Positions 44,874 to 56,912 of a stretch of DNA of 64,000 nucleotides are shown here, piece after piece (position 1 is the stretch's first letter; the number at the start of each line of letters is the position of its first letter). The position numbers were made by a program, and so were the translations under genes. The stretch comes from Stemphylium vesicarium (lineage: Eukaryota; Ascomycota; Dothideomycetes; Pleosporales; Pleosporaceae), in NCBI GenBank assembly GCA_004380135.1, contig QXCR01000070.1:1-64000 (forward strand). The letters run 5' to 3'. A model generated the notes under the pieces. It was given only the letters and a program-made list of their open reading frames with translations. It had not been told where the DNA came from and ran no database searches.

Positions 44874-45194
44874 TCAAATTCCAAACAGAATCCGGAGAAT
44901 CTCTCGCACCATGCGCCACAGTCTCAACCATAGTCTTCGTAATATCTCGTGAGTCAAGCGCACCACCCAGATCGTTACGTACGCTACGCAAAGCCCGACT
45001 ATTAGAGGACTGAGAATGAATAAGAGGATGTAAGCCGGTCCCATCATGGCAATGGCTACTATGACATGCCAAAGCTGATCTTCGTAGCCAAAGTCCAGTG
45101 GCAGGTCGTCTGTGTCGAAGAGCGCTAGGTCATTATGGCCATCCCCCATTGGGCAAACGATTGGTGGCGTTTGCGGTCTATATCCATTAGCCAT
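44874..45194 (-). CDS. Hypothetical small membrane protein, 106 aa
   Basis: Intronless from the ATG at 45194. A polar, acidic N-terminus (about 45 residues) is followed by a long hydrophobic region (HVIVAIAMMGPAYILLFILS, then VGLCVAYVTIWVV). This fits two membrane helices. An Arg/Leu-rich amphipathic end follows. No family is known. It lies 43 bp downstream of the CSN6 stop on the same strand, so it could be read as part of that gene's 3' UTR, but the composition is that of a membrane protein. Confidence 0.5.
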   Translation of the reverse strand: MANGYRPQTPPIVCPMGDGHNDLALFDTDDLPLDFGYEDQLWHVIVAIAMMGPAYILLFILSPLIVGLCVAYVTIWVVRLTHEILRRLWLRLWRMVREILRILFGI

Positions 45195-45237
45195 GCAGGC
45201 TCATAAGGTGTGAGGGGAAGGCGAGGGTAGACAGGGA

Positions 45238-46655
45238 TCACCACCTGTCCGCTCCTGACCCCCCGCTCATCACCGTGCCGAAGAAGTTACCGTCGCCTCC
45301 ACCGCCATAGCCACCACCTCCTCCGTACCCGCCCATGGCGCCCATGCGATTCTTGCCCTGACTCTTTCCATGTTCTACGATAGCACTCTTGCGGCCTAGC
45401 TCTTTGGCCGCCGATACCGAATTTGTAATGGACGACAGCAGATTGACGAGCTGTACATCGGAGGCTTCTTGTTGCGACTCTAGCGCGAAAGCGGCCGAAT
45501 CTGGCGGAGCAAGAATGTTGATGCGGGCGAGTGTGGCTGAAACACTGCGAAGGATCGAGTGGTTCAGCGGTAGTGGATGTTGTTCGTCTGGTGTGGGGTT
45601 GATTGGGAGTGACGAGTCGGAGAGGTACGATGGGGGAAGCGAGCTGAGGTACTCGCGGAGCAGCGTTATACGTCGACCGAGCATGCGAATGGCGTTCATC
45701 TTTGCTGTGAGGGAAGATAGAACTAGGTGATGGTCAGTACGTATTCACCGTATTCACCGGCTTCGGAGCATAAACTTACTCTCTTCGTCGTCCGCGGTCA
45801 AAGTAAACGACTCCTCAATTGGAGCGTCTTCTTCCTCCTTCTCTTTTTCTTTTTGCTTCCCTCGCGAGGACCGCTTGCCTAAACCTTCGTCGATCCTTGA
45901 AGCGTCAGGACTTGAGGATGTCACATCACTTGATCCTTCGACGGCAGTTGCGTTTCCTCCACCACGGGCAACAAAGTCAACAGAGATCATTTCCGCCTCG
46001 CCAGTCTCGATGGAATATACCAGTTCTCTGAACTTTATAGACTTTGCTTGGACTGCGCCATCGATATCCATGGCCTTGTCATTTGGTTCGCTCGATGCGT
46101 TGACAGAGACGGACTCGTAGACGGTGAGGGGCAGCTTTCCGGCAGCGGTTTCCTTGGAAAAGGCATTCTCGGGATGGAAAAGGACGAGTAGCGGCGACTC
46201 GGTGTATACGTCTGAAATGCGCGAATGGATAGGAAGAATATGAGGCTCGGGGCCAGAGGCGGGACCAAGGGTGAACCAGCCGACAATGTCTAGCTGAGGC
46301 TCCTTGTGTACGTCCTTGACTACATCTACCGTCAGACTTGTCTTGATCATATCTTAGAAGTACGGGTGTAAAGCTTACAATCCTCAATACGCTTGCTGAA
46401 CCACTCGTCATCGAGTGTTGTCTCGCCATCTGGATTCGATTGGAGTTTTGCTTGGAAAGCGACTTCCATGGTAATGTTCTGTCCATCCTGTGCGCCTAGG
46501 ATAGCTCCGACTACCGGTCCATTCTGCTGTCGTAGTGTGTGTCGTGTGACGCAGTCTGTGATTGTGAGGAGGACTAGCGGGTGAAGTTGGACAGTAGGAC
46601 TTGCGTCAGAGGCACGCGTGGTTGAAACGAGCGGATTTCCTGTTGATTCTGCCAT
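45238..46655 (-). CDS. csnF: COP9 signalosome subunit 6 (MPN-, CSN6)
   Basis: Non-catalytic MPN subunit of the COP9 signalosome, which removes NEDD8 from cullins in the nucleus. The exons are 46379-46655, 45780-46325 and 45238-45722 (435 aa). Introns are 53 and 57 nt, GT-AG. The MPN domain begins VQLHPLVLLTITDCVTRHTL and continues GPVVGAILGAQDGQNI. After the first junction comes VVKDVHKEPQLDIVGWFTLG, where CSN6 differs from eIF3f and Rpn8. No JAMM zinc residues are present, as expected. An acidic K/E-rich insert (KQKEKEKEEED) separates the MPN domain from the C-terminal helix ISSLTAKMNAIRMLGRRI, and the end is Gly-rich. Confidence 0.9.
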
Positions 46656-47200
46656 GATTGTTCTGCCCGCAAAGTAGCGTTTTTTAATCGCACTCTGTAG
46701 AGACTGTACCGGTAATTACAAGTTAAGGGTGGAGGCGGAAGTCGAAGTTCGAGGCAATGCGGCGATACAGCCAGTGGTGGGGAGCTTGCTAGGCTGCCGC
46801 TGCTACGTTTCGTGGGGTCATTCCAAGACGCTAACATCAAGCTCTAGCGCAGAACGTGACTACGCGACGCGATCCTTCAGTCCTACGTCAGCTGCGCGTT
46901 CACTTCTCCCTGTCATACTTGCTGCTTAAAAACTTCCACTGATCATTATATCGTCAATCCTTCAGTCCATGAAGATTTCTTTCCTATTAACACCCACCCT
47001 AGCCGATAACCCAAAAACAAGCAACTCCTGATCTGCCTCCAAAAGCGAATGGTATCTCAGTCTCGACACAAACTCCCAATCTTACATCATGAACGCCCGA
47101 CCACAGCCGCTGTTCTTCCAGCCGCTCTCATATATCTAGTCTCTATCGTTCCGTAACAGCCGTGAAAAAAGTGAATGTCCAGAATTATACGTGGTTGCAT
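46656..47200. other. intergenic, no gene seen
   Basis: CSN6 promoter on the left and the 3' end of the dehydrogenase on the right. Nothing else is recognised. Confidence 0.45.
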
Positions 47201-48644
47201 CTACATCTCAACGAGGACCTTAAGGACCAGGTTGCCATCCTCATCCATGGTCTTTCCAGCGAGCTCGAAAGCTTCTTGAGTAGATGATAGACCATGGAAC
47301 CTGGTTTTGATTGTCAGAAAGAGGCTCATAAGGGTATTTCAATAGCGCTTACCTGTGAGTGATCATGTTGTCCAAACTAGGGAGTACACCAGCAGATAGT
47401 ATCTTGATACCCGTTGGGTACGTATTGGCATAGCGGAAGATGCCGATGATATCGACTTCCTTCAAGTGAGATGCCGACATGGGAAGTGTTTGGATGGGAG
47501 TGCCCATGCCAACCATGATCAGCTTACCACCGGGTCTTGTTGCCTGTGGATGCGTCAGTAAAAGCTCGGTCACTACCAGAAACATGTACTTACGTAGAGT
47601 CCAGCTTGCATGCAGACCTCTTTCCCAGTGCAGTCAAAGGTCACATCCGCACCCTCAAAGTCTGCGTCGTTGAGCGAGGCGATCTGCATGATGTCTGCCG
47701 CTAGCTCCTTCGCGACTGGAAACTTGTCGGCAGTTTCAGTTGCTTGTGCTTGTGGTGTCACAATATAGCCCTTGTGTGCAAAGCCGTTCGCCAGAGCGTA
47801 GTTTATGCGCCCATAGTCAATATCTGCGATAACGACTGTCGTGGCTCCAGACACCTTGGCCATCGCAGCGGTCAGTAGGCCCACTGTGCCTGCGCCGAAC
47901 ACGATTGCAGTGTCACCCTGCTCAATCTGAGCTCTCCTAGTCGCATGGATGGCAACAGAAAGAGGCTCTAGAAGCGCAGCCGATTCCATGGAGACGTGCG
48001 AGGGGAGTCTGGTTAAGGTTGTCAGCTAAGGCTCGGTTTCGGGTCGATCATGCATGACATACTTGTGGCACCATTTAGCAGGATGGTTGATGCGTTCCTG
48101 GAGGGTACCTTGGAAGTGAGGTACGGACTTGGCGCTACTTCGAAACCGCATCTTGGGGCATAGGTTGTAGCGGCCGCGTTGGCATGACCTGCAGTTGTCA
48201 CACGGCACGCCGACCTCGAGTGCGACGCGGTCGCCAATCTGGTAACCAGTGACATTGTTGCCGATAGCAACCACAACCCCGGCGGACTCATGGCCTAGCG
48301 ACAACGGCTCGCAAGCCTGCAGGTCACCGTTGCGGAACTTGCTGTAGTACGAGCAATCGCTCCCGCATAGCCCTGTGGCCTTGATAGCGATCTGGAGTTC
48401 ATTGGCGGCAGGATCTGAGATGGTTCGAGTTTCCTGTTTGGATCCGTTAGCCTTGTGTCTGAGACATTCGCTATACACAAATACCCCCACGGACAGTGGG
48501 TAGGTGTGGGATGAAGAACGGAAGAGGAAGGCATACCAGCCGCAAATCCCTTGGCCCATGCAAGACGGAAGCTACGACGGTCGATGCCTTTGCGTAGTGC
48601 CTTGCTGGGATTGGATAGATGTCTGCGAGAGCTGAGGGAGCCAT
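47201..48644 (-). CDS. Zinc-dependent polyol (xylitol/sorbitol-type) dehydrogenase
   Basis: Medium-chain dehydrogenase oxidising a sugar alcohol with NAD(P). The exons are 48537-48644, 48063-48433, 47594-48008, 47353-47543 and 47201-47300 (394 aa), with four GT-AG introns. The catalytic zinc site is Cys59 (GLCGSDC) with His84-Glu85 in GHESAG. The structural zinc cysteines are at about 114, 117, 120 and 128 in VPCDNCRSCQRGRYNLC. The Rossmann motif is GAGTVGLL. Junctions restore KLPSHVSMESAALLEPLSVA and QAGLYATRPGGKL. The first intron is twice the usual size (103 nt). Xylitol, sorbitol and L-arabinitol dehydrogenases share this layout, so the substrate is open. Confidence 0.9.
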
Positions 48645-51600
48645 TACGAGAAAGATTCTATAGTATGGGGGATGGTCGCAATGGAGCGGGAAAAGGGGAG
48701 GGAAAGATAGCTAGCAGAAGCCTACCCCACGGGAGCGTGGAGGCTGATATACTTGTTGAGAAGGCCCATTTCGATCAACGCTGGATGGGCACAAGCTGGG
48801 CTTGCCTCAGTTCGTGCATCGGCGAGATAATGGCATCGCATGAGGGAAGATTCGAAGGTTCCACGTCATTTGCTAGGCGGCTCAATCTGGCGGAACGGAC
48901 ATGGATAGGGATGCGCGACCCAAGCTACTTGGTATGGTAGGCTTTGCCTAGTCGTTTCTTTATCCCGTTACTCTGAGTGTATGTTTGAGGCTAGATCTAC
49001 TTGTGGGTATGCAGCGGAAAGCATCTGTAATTCGCCCGAAGAGCTAGCGGCGACTGACCCAAGCACGTTTAGACTTGTTTTACCGGATCAGCAGCTGTAG
49101 AGGGCCGCAACGTGCATACCCAAGATGCGATATAGGAACAGTAGTCATAACACTGTGTCTGAAGTGGACGAGCCTTTTGGTAGTGGCCGTCTATCAGAGA
49201 CAATGCCGGCGTTGTGAAACAGCGATAAGGCACTCTGCGCGGCTGTGGAGCCCACCTTCACAGCTTACGTTGGGATTTCTTGCAGTGATCCTGTCGGTTC
49301 TTATGGCCCTGCAGCTGCACAAACCCTTGAGCTACGTGCAGTAAACATCAGCCTGATGTGCGGGCTGTCCTGTCATGGCTGGCATGCGTTCGCCGTTGAG
49401 CCAAAGCTCCACTATAAGTTCTCCACGAACCCCAGCCCATCATTAATCCTGGACTCTCAGGGCCCAATTACCGACGGGAAAACTCGAGCGCTGAATGGCT
49501 AGAGTACTTGGCTGATATTCCAGAAGGCCCTCGGAAGCCAACTGTGCAATATAACAAGCCGGGTATATTACCCAAATGCAAAGGCCTCATTCTCAACGGC
49601 GCACCTTCAGACTGATCTCTTCGGGGGAGCGTACTGTCTGTCCCGTAGTGCAGTACCTTGGCAGGATCCTTCTGGAGCGATGGTGGGTGTGGGGAGAGGC
49701 CTGTTGGCTGAATGTCGGTTGGAAGTCGGACGTGCGTTGCGGTGTGGCTACCGAGAGGCGACCAGTTGACGAAATTCATGGTCTCGCAACCGAATTGTCG
49801 GGACAAGAAAGTGCAAGGCCTCTTATCGGTGCGATTCCAGAGCGAACTGCACGAGCGACTGGCTCAAGGTATCGCCAATAGTCAACCGATGCAGCTGCCA
49901 CCGAGGTGTGGCCACGAGGCGTCATCGAGATTTAACATGTGCCGTCGTCCTCTACGCTCATGACAAGAAGGTACCGATAGCGCGCTGCAATGTGGCCTCA
50001 GATTTGCTAATCCAACCGAAACATGAGGTCAAATATGTTCCGTCAAGGATCGAAAGGAATAACGGTGATCGCAGGTGCATGGAGAAGTCACTAGACAGGG
50101 GCAGGCCACGAGCGAGATGAGATGTCGTTCGTAAGCCTTTTCCTCCGACCGCCTCCACACCACATCTTCCACACAGCCAAATAACTGCTACGAAACGGCA
50201 AAAGCAATAGTCTGAGAACGCTTGACAGCCCACCCATCAAACGTCGCACGGCAGAGCACCATGGTGGTTCCAAGGTTGTCTTAGCAGCTCAAGATTGGCC
50301 ATTCTGCAGACTAGAATCCTCGTCTACCAGCTACTCGACAAGATACACGATAAACTCTCCAGCCAGTCCGCATCCTGCTTCGGCGCAGCTGGGTACGAGA
50401 TGCGATTGAATAACGTGCATGCTGATAAGGACCTTGGAAGCATGCCCATTTGAATCGCACATATCGCCTACCCGAACCTACTACGTTCAACGCTACCACC
50501 GACCCTGTCGATGGCCCGCACGAATACTGGAACCATGCATCACCCAGCGGCCAAACTCTCGACCCGTCTGCATGGACCTTCGAAAGCAGAAGGCGGTGAG
50601 CGCCCCGAGGTCCCCATGCCATTCCACAATACGGACTTTTTTGCTGGTACGTACCCTGTTTTGCGATCTACGTCGAATATATGTCAGACGCTTGCACCTT
50701 GGTATGACAGCGGTGAGCGGTACATGCTTACACTTTTCCGCCAAATGACAGTGGAAGGAGCCGTGCCCTTAGCCCCGGGGTTGAATGCAAAAGTTGTGTG
50801 TAGGCGGTCTGCCCGAGGTATAGGGTACCGCATCCCCTATCGCAAATACTCAAGCCCAAAGAAGCTACGGATGTTTGCGGACGTACGGCTCCGCGCCAGT
50901 TCACTCACAGCACCATCGTCACGTCAACTCGTAGACTCGAGCTCGATATAGGCACAGGGTACAACGCTGTAACACTACTGGCTATATCCTGCAGCGGGGG
51001 TCCCGGTACCCTGGGTCGCGCACGGACGGAGGGGACCTGCATCCGGCATATCTCTTACCAGGAAAAAAAGCTGTGAGCAAACCTCACGATCAACGTTTTT
51101 CGCCAACATCGAACGAGGGATGCTGTTCGCCTGGAAAAATACCCAAAAACAGCCACAACGGATGATCCTGGGTCAAGACGGGACGAGAACAAAGGATTGA
51201 GATCCAGAACACCCGCTTTCCAAGTCAAGGGCGGGCTGTTGACTACTTTTGCCGTTCCTTTCGAGGTTAGAACCTCCGGGGATGCCGAGACTACACCACC
51301 ACAAAGCGCTTCACTTTCGAGAGGGGAAAGGAAAGACGCTGAGCCGTTGGCGTCGTTGTAAGCGAAGACCGAAGCCACGGAACTTATGAGAGGTATACGT
51401 ACTTGCTCAAAAGGACCCACAAGTATGAGGCCCCGGTCGTAAGTTCGGTATCCACCATTCTGACCTCGTCGGGATCCTGCATTTGGCCGATAATGAATGC
51501 CGGCCCAAGACCAGCAATCTGTGCGCTGACGCAGAATATGCATTGCGATCTCGGGGTCCCAAGTCTGAGCAGAAGCCCGGCTCAACATGAAACTACAGTT

Positions 51601-52084
51601 TACTAAACGACCACTTCACAGTCAGCGATGATGCACATGTCAGCAGAACAAACCCAATCTCGCTAATGCAAGGATTTGCCGATATCGCTTAAACTAGGTT
51701 GCTGCTGCTACTGGGAGAGAAACAAGGTTTGGTGAGCACATGTCAGACCACGCACGCAACGGATAGAGCCGCAATCTCTACTATCTCGTGTTTTGTACCC
51801 GGCTACGAACGATCTGGCCACGCTACCCTACACACCAAAGCAATGGCCCCGCATAGCCAACACCGTTCGGCAGATGAGACGATGCTCTTCCTCCGCAGGT
51901 GAACCGTAGGAAAAGGAAAGAAAAACCCGCACAGTGCGTCCTTGCCCTCGATGTACACTATATCTCAGTCCGCATAATTTGACTCCAGCAACGGGACACG
52001 GTCAAGTATCTCCGTTAGATCTCCACGCTAGCAATCCTCCACAACCACCCCTACACACCCACACACATTTCCATGCCCCAAATC
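48645..52084. other. gene-poor region of about 3.4 kb
   Basis: The largest stretch in the window without a gene I can support. Frames up to about 180 codons exist on both strands but overlap each other, lack motifs and have no consistent splice partners. I see no terminal repeats, transposase or reverse-transcriptase motifs, and no strong AT bias. Confidence 0.5.
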
Positions 52085-54030
52085 CTACAAATGACTCCCC
52101 CTCTGCTTGCACACAATCCCGTTCGCGTTCCCGCTCCCCACCAAGCCCTGCGCCTCGAACCATTGGCGGATAATCTCATTGACCTCATCTGGCTTCTGTA
52201 TCAGCGCCCAGTGCGCAGCCACGACCTCTTCCCTCGTTAGCCGCGGGATAAAACGGTCCATAGACTTTGACATTTCCGGTTTGAGGACTGCGTCGCGCGT
52301 GGCTTGGATGAAGAGGGTGGGCTGCGTGATTGTTTTTTGGGACAGTATAGCTTGGTCTTCTTCCCAGTTTGTGCGGCGTTGGCGGTACCAGTTTACTAGA
52401 TCGCGGAAGGGGATTGGGTTAGCTTGGGATTAGGTAGTCGGGAAGGGTGTAAGGGAGTGTCGGGGGGGGGCGTACAGGTAGGATGGATGCCGTGGTTGAG
52501 GTATTGTTTGACGTAGTAGTCCAGTACCTGATTCGCTGTCAGTACACCATCGCTTGGGAAAGAGCAATCTCGTAACTGCTTCTCTCTTCCTGAAACAAAG
52601 CATATGCAGCCTCATTTCGACATGACCCATAGTTTGCGTCAATAGACGTGCTGAGCAGAGTCGATCTTCTGGATATATATCCATATCCATGTCGTCTCCC
52701 CTCTTCCCTGCACAACATATCGAGACGGGTAATCTCCTCGTCGAGCATCCATCTTCTCACCCGTCACGGCTCCTTAAAAGGTAAACATCGTCGCCTCTCA
52801 CCCGTCCTCCTTCACACCCCCCGCCACGCGTCCCAGCATAAACATAAGAAGATCACCAACATACCTTTCCATTCAAAACCTTGCTCTCCCCAATCACGGG
52901 CAGATTCTCCACCAACACGCCTTTCTCGGGGTCAAACGCGACCTCGCCATTCGGGCCTCTAGCCCCATACATGCCCTTGAGAAACTGGCGTATGGAGCGT
53001 TCATCATAGACGCTCTTCTCCACCTCGCCCGACGCGAGGTGCAGCTGATAGGCGAACTGGGGCAGGGGCCCGTTGGCGAGATCTTCGGTAGAGAGGTATT
53101 TGTCTGAGGGCGCAGTGTAGGGGGTGCAGACTGAGAAGATGTGGGATATTAGGTTGGGGTACCTTGATAGGGAGACGTTAGACATTTTCTTCTTGTCTCA
53201 TTTTACTGTTGGTAAGTTTGGTGAGAGGAGGGGAGTTGGAGGCAGGAAGGGTAAGGTAAGATGGGAGATGGGGAGTTGTTTACCACTGAGCTGCTCGCCA
53301 GATGACGAAACCTCCCCTACGCATTGCCTGTTAGCCACAGTACAGTCGCATCGCATGGAACCGATACCCGCGGAAAGGAAGCAACAATGCGTCACGCGAC
53401 ACGTACCAATCATGACCACCTAGCACAATCCTCGGAGCATCCAGCTCCTTCGCCAACGCAGCAATGTCATCCGCCGCCCTCTTAATCCCATACGTACTAA
53501 TCGGATTCGGCGGTACTTGTGGCGCATCCTACACAAAATCGTGCCATGATCAGCAGTGAAATAACATTTCCCCAAGCTCGATGTTGTTTCTGCATTCTGG
53601 TGTGGAGCGGTTACTTACTGTTCCACCATACCCCATCATATCCGGCGCCACAACCCTACATCCCAACTCCAAAAAGAGTGGAATCTGAAACCGCCATCCC
53701 ATGGATAAATCGGGCCAGCCGTGGATCTGTACGAAGGCGAGATTGTTAGTTCCATGGCCCCAGATAATGCCTATCTGTATAGACGAGTGTATATACAAAG
53801 TACCTAGGTATAGCTCCTGACTACTACCGATACCCTTGAAACCATAGTATGGATATACCTAGCTAGTAAGATAAGGCGGACAAGTAACGTACCAGGAATA
53901 CAGTCTGAGTCCACGACCCCGACTTGGGGATGCCGTAGAGATAGTGGTATTTCACCCCATTTAGCGACGCCGTCTTGTGCTCGATGCGAGGATCAGAGAC
54001 TGGATTGATTGGCTCGAGGGGAGAAGACAT
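52085..54030 (-). CDS. Alpha/beta hydrolase, epoxide-hydrolase-like, 7 exons
   Basis: Soluble epoxide hydrolase-type enzyme of 362 aa. The exons are 53893-54030, 53619-53726, 53407-53528, 53284-53316, 52865-53162, 52476-52527 and 52085-52422. The oxyanion motif HGWP is at residues 48-51. The nucleophile is Asp122 in GGHDWGG, rebuilt exactly by splicing exons 3 and 4. The cap continues with QWYPNLISHIFSVCTPYT. The acid is likely the Asp in ATRDAV, and the base is the His in VAAHWAL. There is no signal peptide. Exon 4 is 33 nt. Introns are longer than elsewhere here (up to 337 nt), so an alternative exon inside intron 52528-52864 is possible. Substrate unknown. Confidence 0.88.
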
Positions 54031-55134
54031 GATTCGGGGTCAGTAACAACAACAATAACAACAATGGGATGGCGTTTGTGTGTCGATATTCTGGTGCGTG
54101 GGACGGTTTGTTCTGATTTTGTACAGCCGGGACTGAGTTTCAACGCTGGGAAAGATGGCTTGAGATGTTTCTCGCAATTCCACATAAAGTAGGTGTAACT
54201 AGCCGAAAAAGACGATAGCCAGGTGTATGAAGTGCACAAAGTATTAAGACCGAGTCGCTACTAATGACGCAAATTTCCGTGGATTTGTCGTGAGCTAGGT
54301 TAGGTACTTAGATGGGTAGTGGATATGCCGAGGCATAAAAACGTGGGTAAAGTGTGGGGTAAGTTTGGGGAAGATGCGGCATCATCATCATCGTCATCAT
54401 CATTACCATCATAATCGTTGGCATTAGAGAAAATGATCACTCATTCACATGCTGACATCTCTACAGATTTGTGATCAACAAACATTGAAATGGCTTCTTG
54501 GTCGGAGTCGGAGTTCATAGGTTCTCATTCCGTGTAGGACGAACGGCTATAGAAGAAGCTTGGTCGCTATAACAAAGCAGGTCATGCATGGCTCGTATTC
54601 TTCCGCCATCCCGCGGGATGCTCGCCTCGCCCCTGTGGTCGACTATCCGAGTTTCTGGGCCGATGTACTTTACGACTTTACGCGATACGTACAAAGTGAG
54701 GCGGGCGGAGTTGTAGTATGTTGGTCTTGAACGTTCGCCGACGCCCGTGCCTGGAATGGCAATTGCATTGCGTTGCGCTTCACCCAGCAAGTTGGGAGGC
54801 ATGAAGTTGCGCTTCCAATACAAACTATAGAATATCCCCTGCACCTTTTATGCATGCGATTGAATATGATGGTCCAGTAGTCGAGACCGGCAGAGGTCAA
54901 ACCAGGGCCTAGTAGCTCTCGGTCTTTCGTAACGCCTCGTCTTACTACACCCAGTTTTACAATGTAAGACGTATACGAATCCGGAACAGAAGACGGTCGG
55001 TTGGTGGTTTATTTAGACTAGGATAGACCGGAGGCGGTGTTGCGCAAGGGCGATTATGAGTACTTGTGATGTACAACCATTCATCAGCCGACCATGATAA
55101 TTCTAGGCAGACGGAATAGGCTCCGCGGTAATGT
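54031..55134. other. intergenic with two microsatellites
   Basis: Contains an AAC-type repeat (54043-54065) right before the hydrolase start and an ATC-type repeat (54380-54413). A minus-strand frame at 54515-54844 has no motif and is not called. Confidence 0.45.
54380..54413. repeat. ATC trinucleotide microsatellite
   Basis: Imperfect CAT/ATC triplets in the upstream region of the epoxide-hydrolase-like gene. Confidence 0.7.
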
Positions 55135-56172
55135 TCAGTAGATAACGGTATCCTCGGCGGCCTCCTCTACGACGTCTTCCCCGTTCTCGTCGTCATCATC
55201 CTTGCTGGGCTCGTCAGCGACAGTCTCACGACTTGCAAACTTGTTATCTTGCGCGCCCTCGGTGGCGTGCTCAGGGCTCACTTTGCCAGTTCCAGGGTCT
55301 TCCGGGTGTTGATCCTTCATTTCCAGGTCGATGGGGGAGGTGGCGTTACCGTTAGTTGCGCCATTGGTTGTGGATGGTTCTTGTGCATCTGCATTGTGGT
55401 TCTTACCAGTCTGGGAACCCTCTGCATCACGATTCATTTCGTCGGAAGCTTGCCGCTTCCGCTGATTATCCGGCTCCTGGCGAGCCTCGTATTCGTCCAC
55501 TTCATGTCTGATGGTCGCTTCGGCTTCGGCTATTTGGTCTTGGATGCGGTCTTCTTCGTCAGGGCTGGTCTCCCAGGGTTTGTAGTACTGCATGCTTATT
55601 AGCCATTGGAGAACAGGCGACTAATGCGACAACGTACGAGCTGTGGTTCCGTCTTGGTTCTGAGGAAGTGGGCCATGCTGAGGAGGTTTTCATGACGTGT
55701 CCGCATCTGAAGTAGTAAGCATTCGGTCAAGTCAGTTTGGGGTAGTGGTGGGTCGTACCGATGCTCTTTCGAAGCGCTTCTGCTCTTTCCATCGTTGCTC
55801 CTTGCGCAGTGCTGTGCGCTCGGCCTTTTTCTGTTCGCTTTCTTGGTCGTCTTGTTTGCGTTGGGCTAGCTGTCTCTTCTCGATTTCGGAGCGACGTTTC
55901 TGTGCTGTGGTAGCAGTATTCTGTGAGAGTGCGCCCAGAACAGCGCCAAACAGTCTGCGCTCTCGTCCCCTCTCGCGTCGCACTGGGGCAGGTTTGGTGT
56001 CTTTGTCGTTGGAATCACGCCTATCCTTGGCTGTGGTATCAGCGTCCAGGCATGGCCGCTTTGCCGTGTCCTCTGAGATAGATTCCTGTCGTCTTTTCTG
56101 GGCGTTCACGGGCGAGGCTGGCACTGATAGATCGTCTGGGAGGACTACAGCTGATGCGATAGGTCCGTCCAT
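55135..56172 (-). CDS. Pinin/SDK/MemA domain protein
   Basis: Nuclear RNA-processing factor; pinin belongs to the exon-junction/splicing machinery in animals. The exons are 55759-56172, 55638-55706 and 55135-55587 (311 aa). Introns are 52 and 50 nt, GT-AG. The start is the ATG at 56172; a longer frame begins at GTG. The pinin domain runs from RRLFGAVLGAL through a K/R/E-rich coiled coil (KRRSEIEKRQLAQRKQ) to MRTRHENLLSMAHFLRTKTE and YYKPWE. The 69-nt middle exon carries most of its conserved end. The N-terminus is disordered and the C-terminus long and acidic. It shares a promoter with the divergent PHF5/Rds3 gene. Confidence 0.87.
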
Positions 56173-56526
56173 TTTCACATCGAACGAGGGGATCGCTTCT
56201 CTATAATTGATCTATATTTCTGAGCAGAATTAATATATCACACGCCGTGGGTATTCGAGGTGGTATAAGGCAGGAGACGATGAGCGCGATGGAAGCTGCC
56301 GCACAGAGCACGTGTTCATGGCGAAAGCAACTCTTGGCTTACGCTAGCAGCGGACCCCCGAAGATCGACTTTCACGTCTACAACTTTCTCTCGCGCCTCC
56401 CACTTACATATCCGCAACAACACGCGCCACTACATACTACAGCGAAATCCAACGACAACGTGAGCTTCAACACTATCCCCGGGGAATTCCACTTCACATT
56501 CGAGCCTTTCCTAAGAGTTTCCCACC
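56173..56526. promoter_or_regulatory. Bidirectional promoter, pinin-like / Rds3
   Basis: Only 354 bp separate the divergent start codons of two splicing-related genes, so both promoters must lie in or near this interval. The Rds3 side is C/T-rich just before its ATG. No specific factor site is claimed. Confidence 0.6.
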
Positions 56527-56912
56527 ATGTCTCGCCATCACCCGTAAGTCGCATTCCCTTTCCACGCCGCTTCACGTTCCCTTTCTCTAACAAAACAAAC
56601 AGCGATCTCGTAATGTGCCGCAAGCAATCCGGCATCTCCATCGGCCGTCTCTGCGACAAATGCGACGGCAAGTGTCCCGTTTGCGACTCGTACGTCCGCC
56701 CTACGACCCTCGCCCGCATTTGCGACGAATGCTCCTTCGGCAACTACCAAAACAAGTGCGTCGTCTGCGGCGGCGAAGGCATTTCCGACGCCTTTTATTG
56801 CTTCGAGTGCACCCGCTTGGAGAAGGACAGGGACGGTTGCCCCAAGATTATAAATCTGGGTAGTAGTAGAACGGATCTGTTCTACCAGAAGAAGAATTTT
56901 AGGAATAATTGA
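56527..56912 (+). CDS. RDS3: PHF5-like splicing factor Rds3 (SF3b subunit)
   Basis: Core SF3b subunit that helps U2 snRNP hold the branch site. Exon 1 is a 17-nt coding exon (56527-56543, MSRHHP) and exon 2 is 56603-56912, giving 108 aa. The 59-nt intron is GT-AG. The sequence shows the invariant Cys pairs of the knotted three-zinc fold: DLVMCRKQSGISIGRLCDKC, CPVCDSY, ICDEC, CVVCGG and CFECTRLEKDRDGCP. The C-terminus is INLGSSRTDLFYQKKNF. A longer frame extending 280 bp upstream (56247) is an artefact of an open leader. Confidence 0.96.

Noticed and set aside
45238..46655. eIF3f as the identity of the MPN protein
   Set aside because: The segment after the first intron (DVHKEPQLDIVGWFTLG) and the N-terminus VQLHPLVLLTITD fit CSN6 better than eIF3f.
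51891..51915. Words resembling the end of 18S rRNA / ITS1 boundary
   Set aside because: Only a short interrupted match is present with no flanking rRNA sequence, so it is chance.
56247..56526. Upstream in-frame extension of Rds3
   Set aside because: The Rds3 family begins MSRH, which is found at 56527 followed by a spliced junction; the extension would put an extra 90 residues before it.
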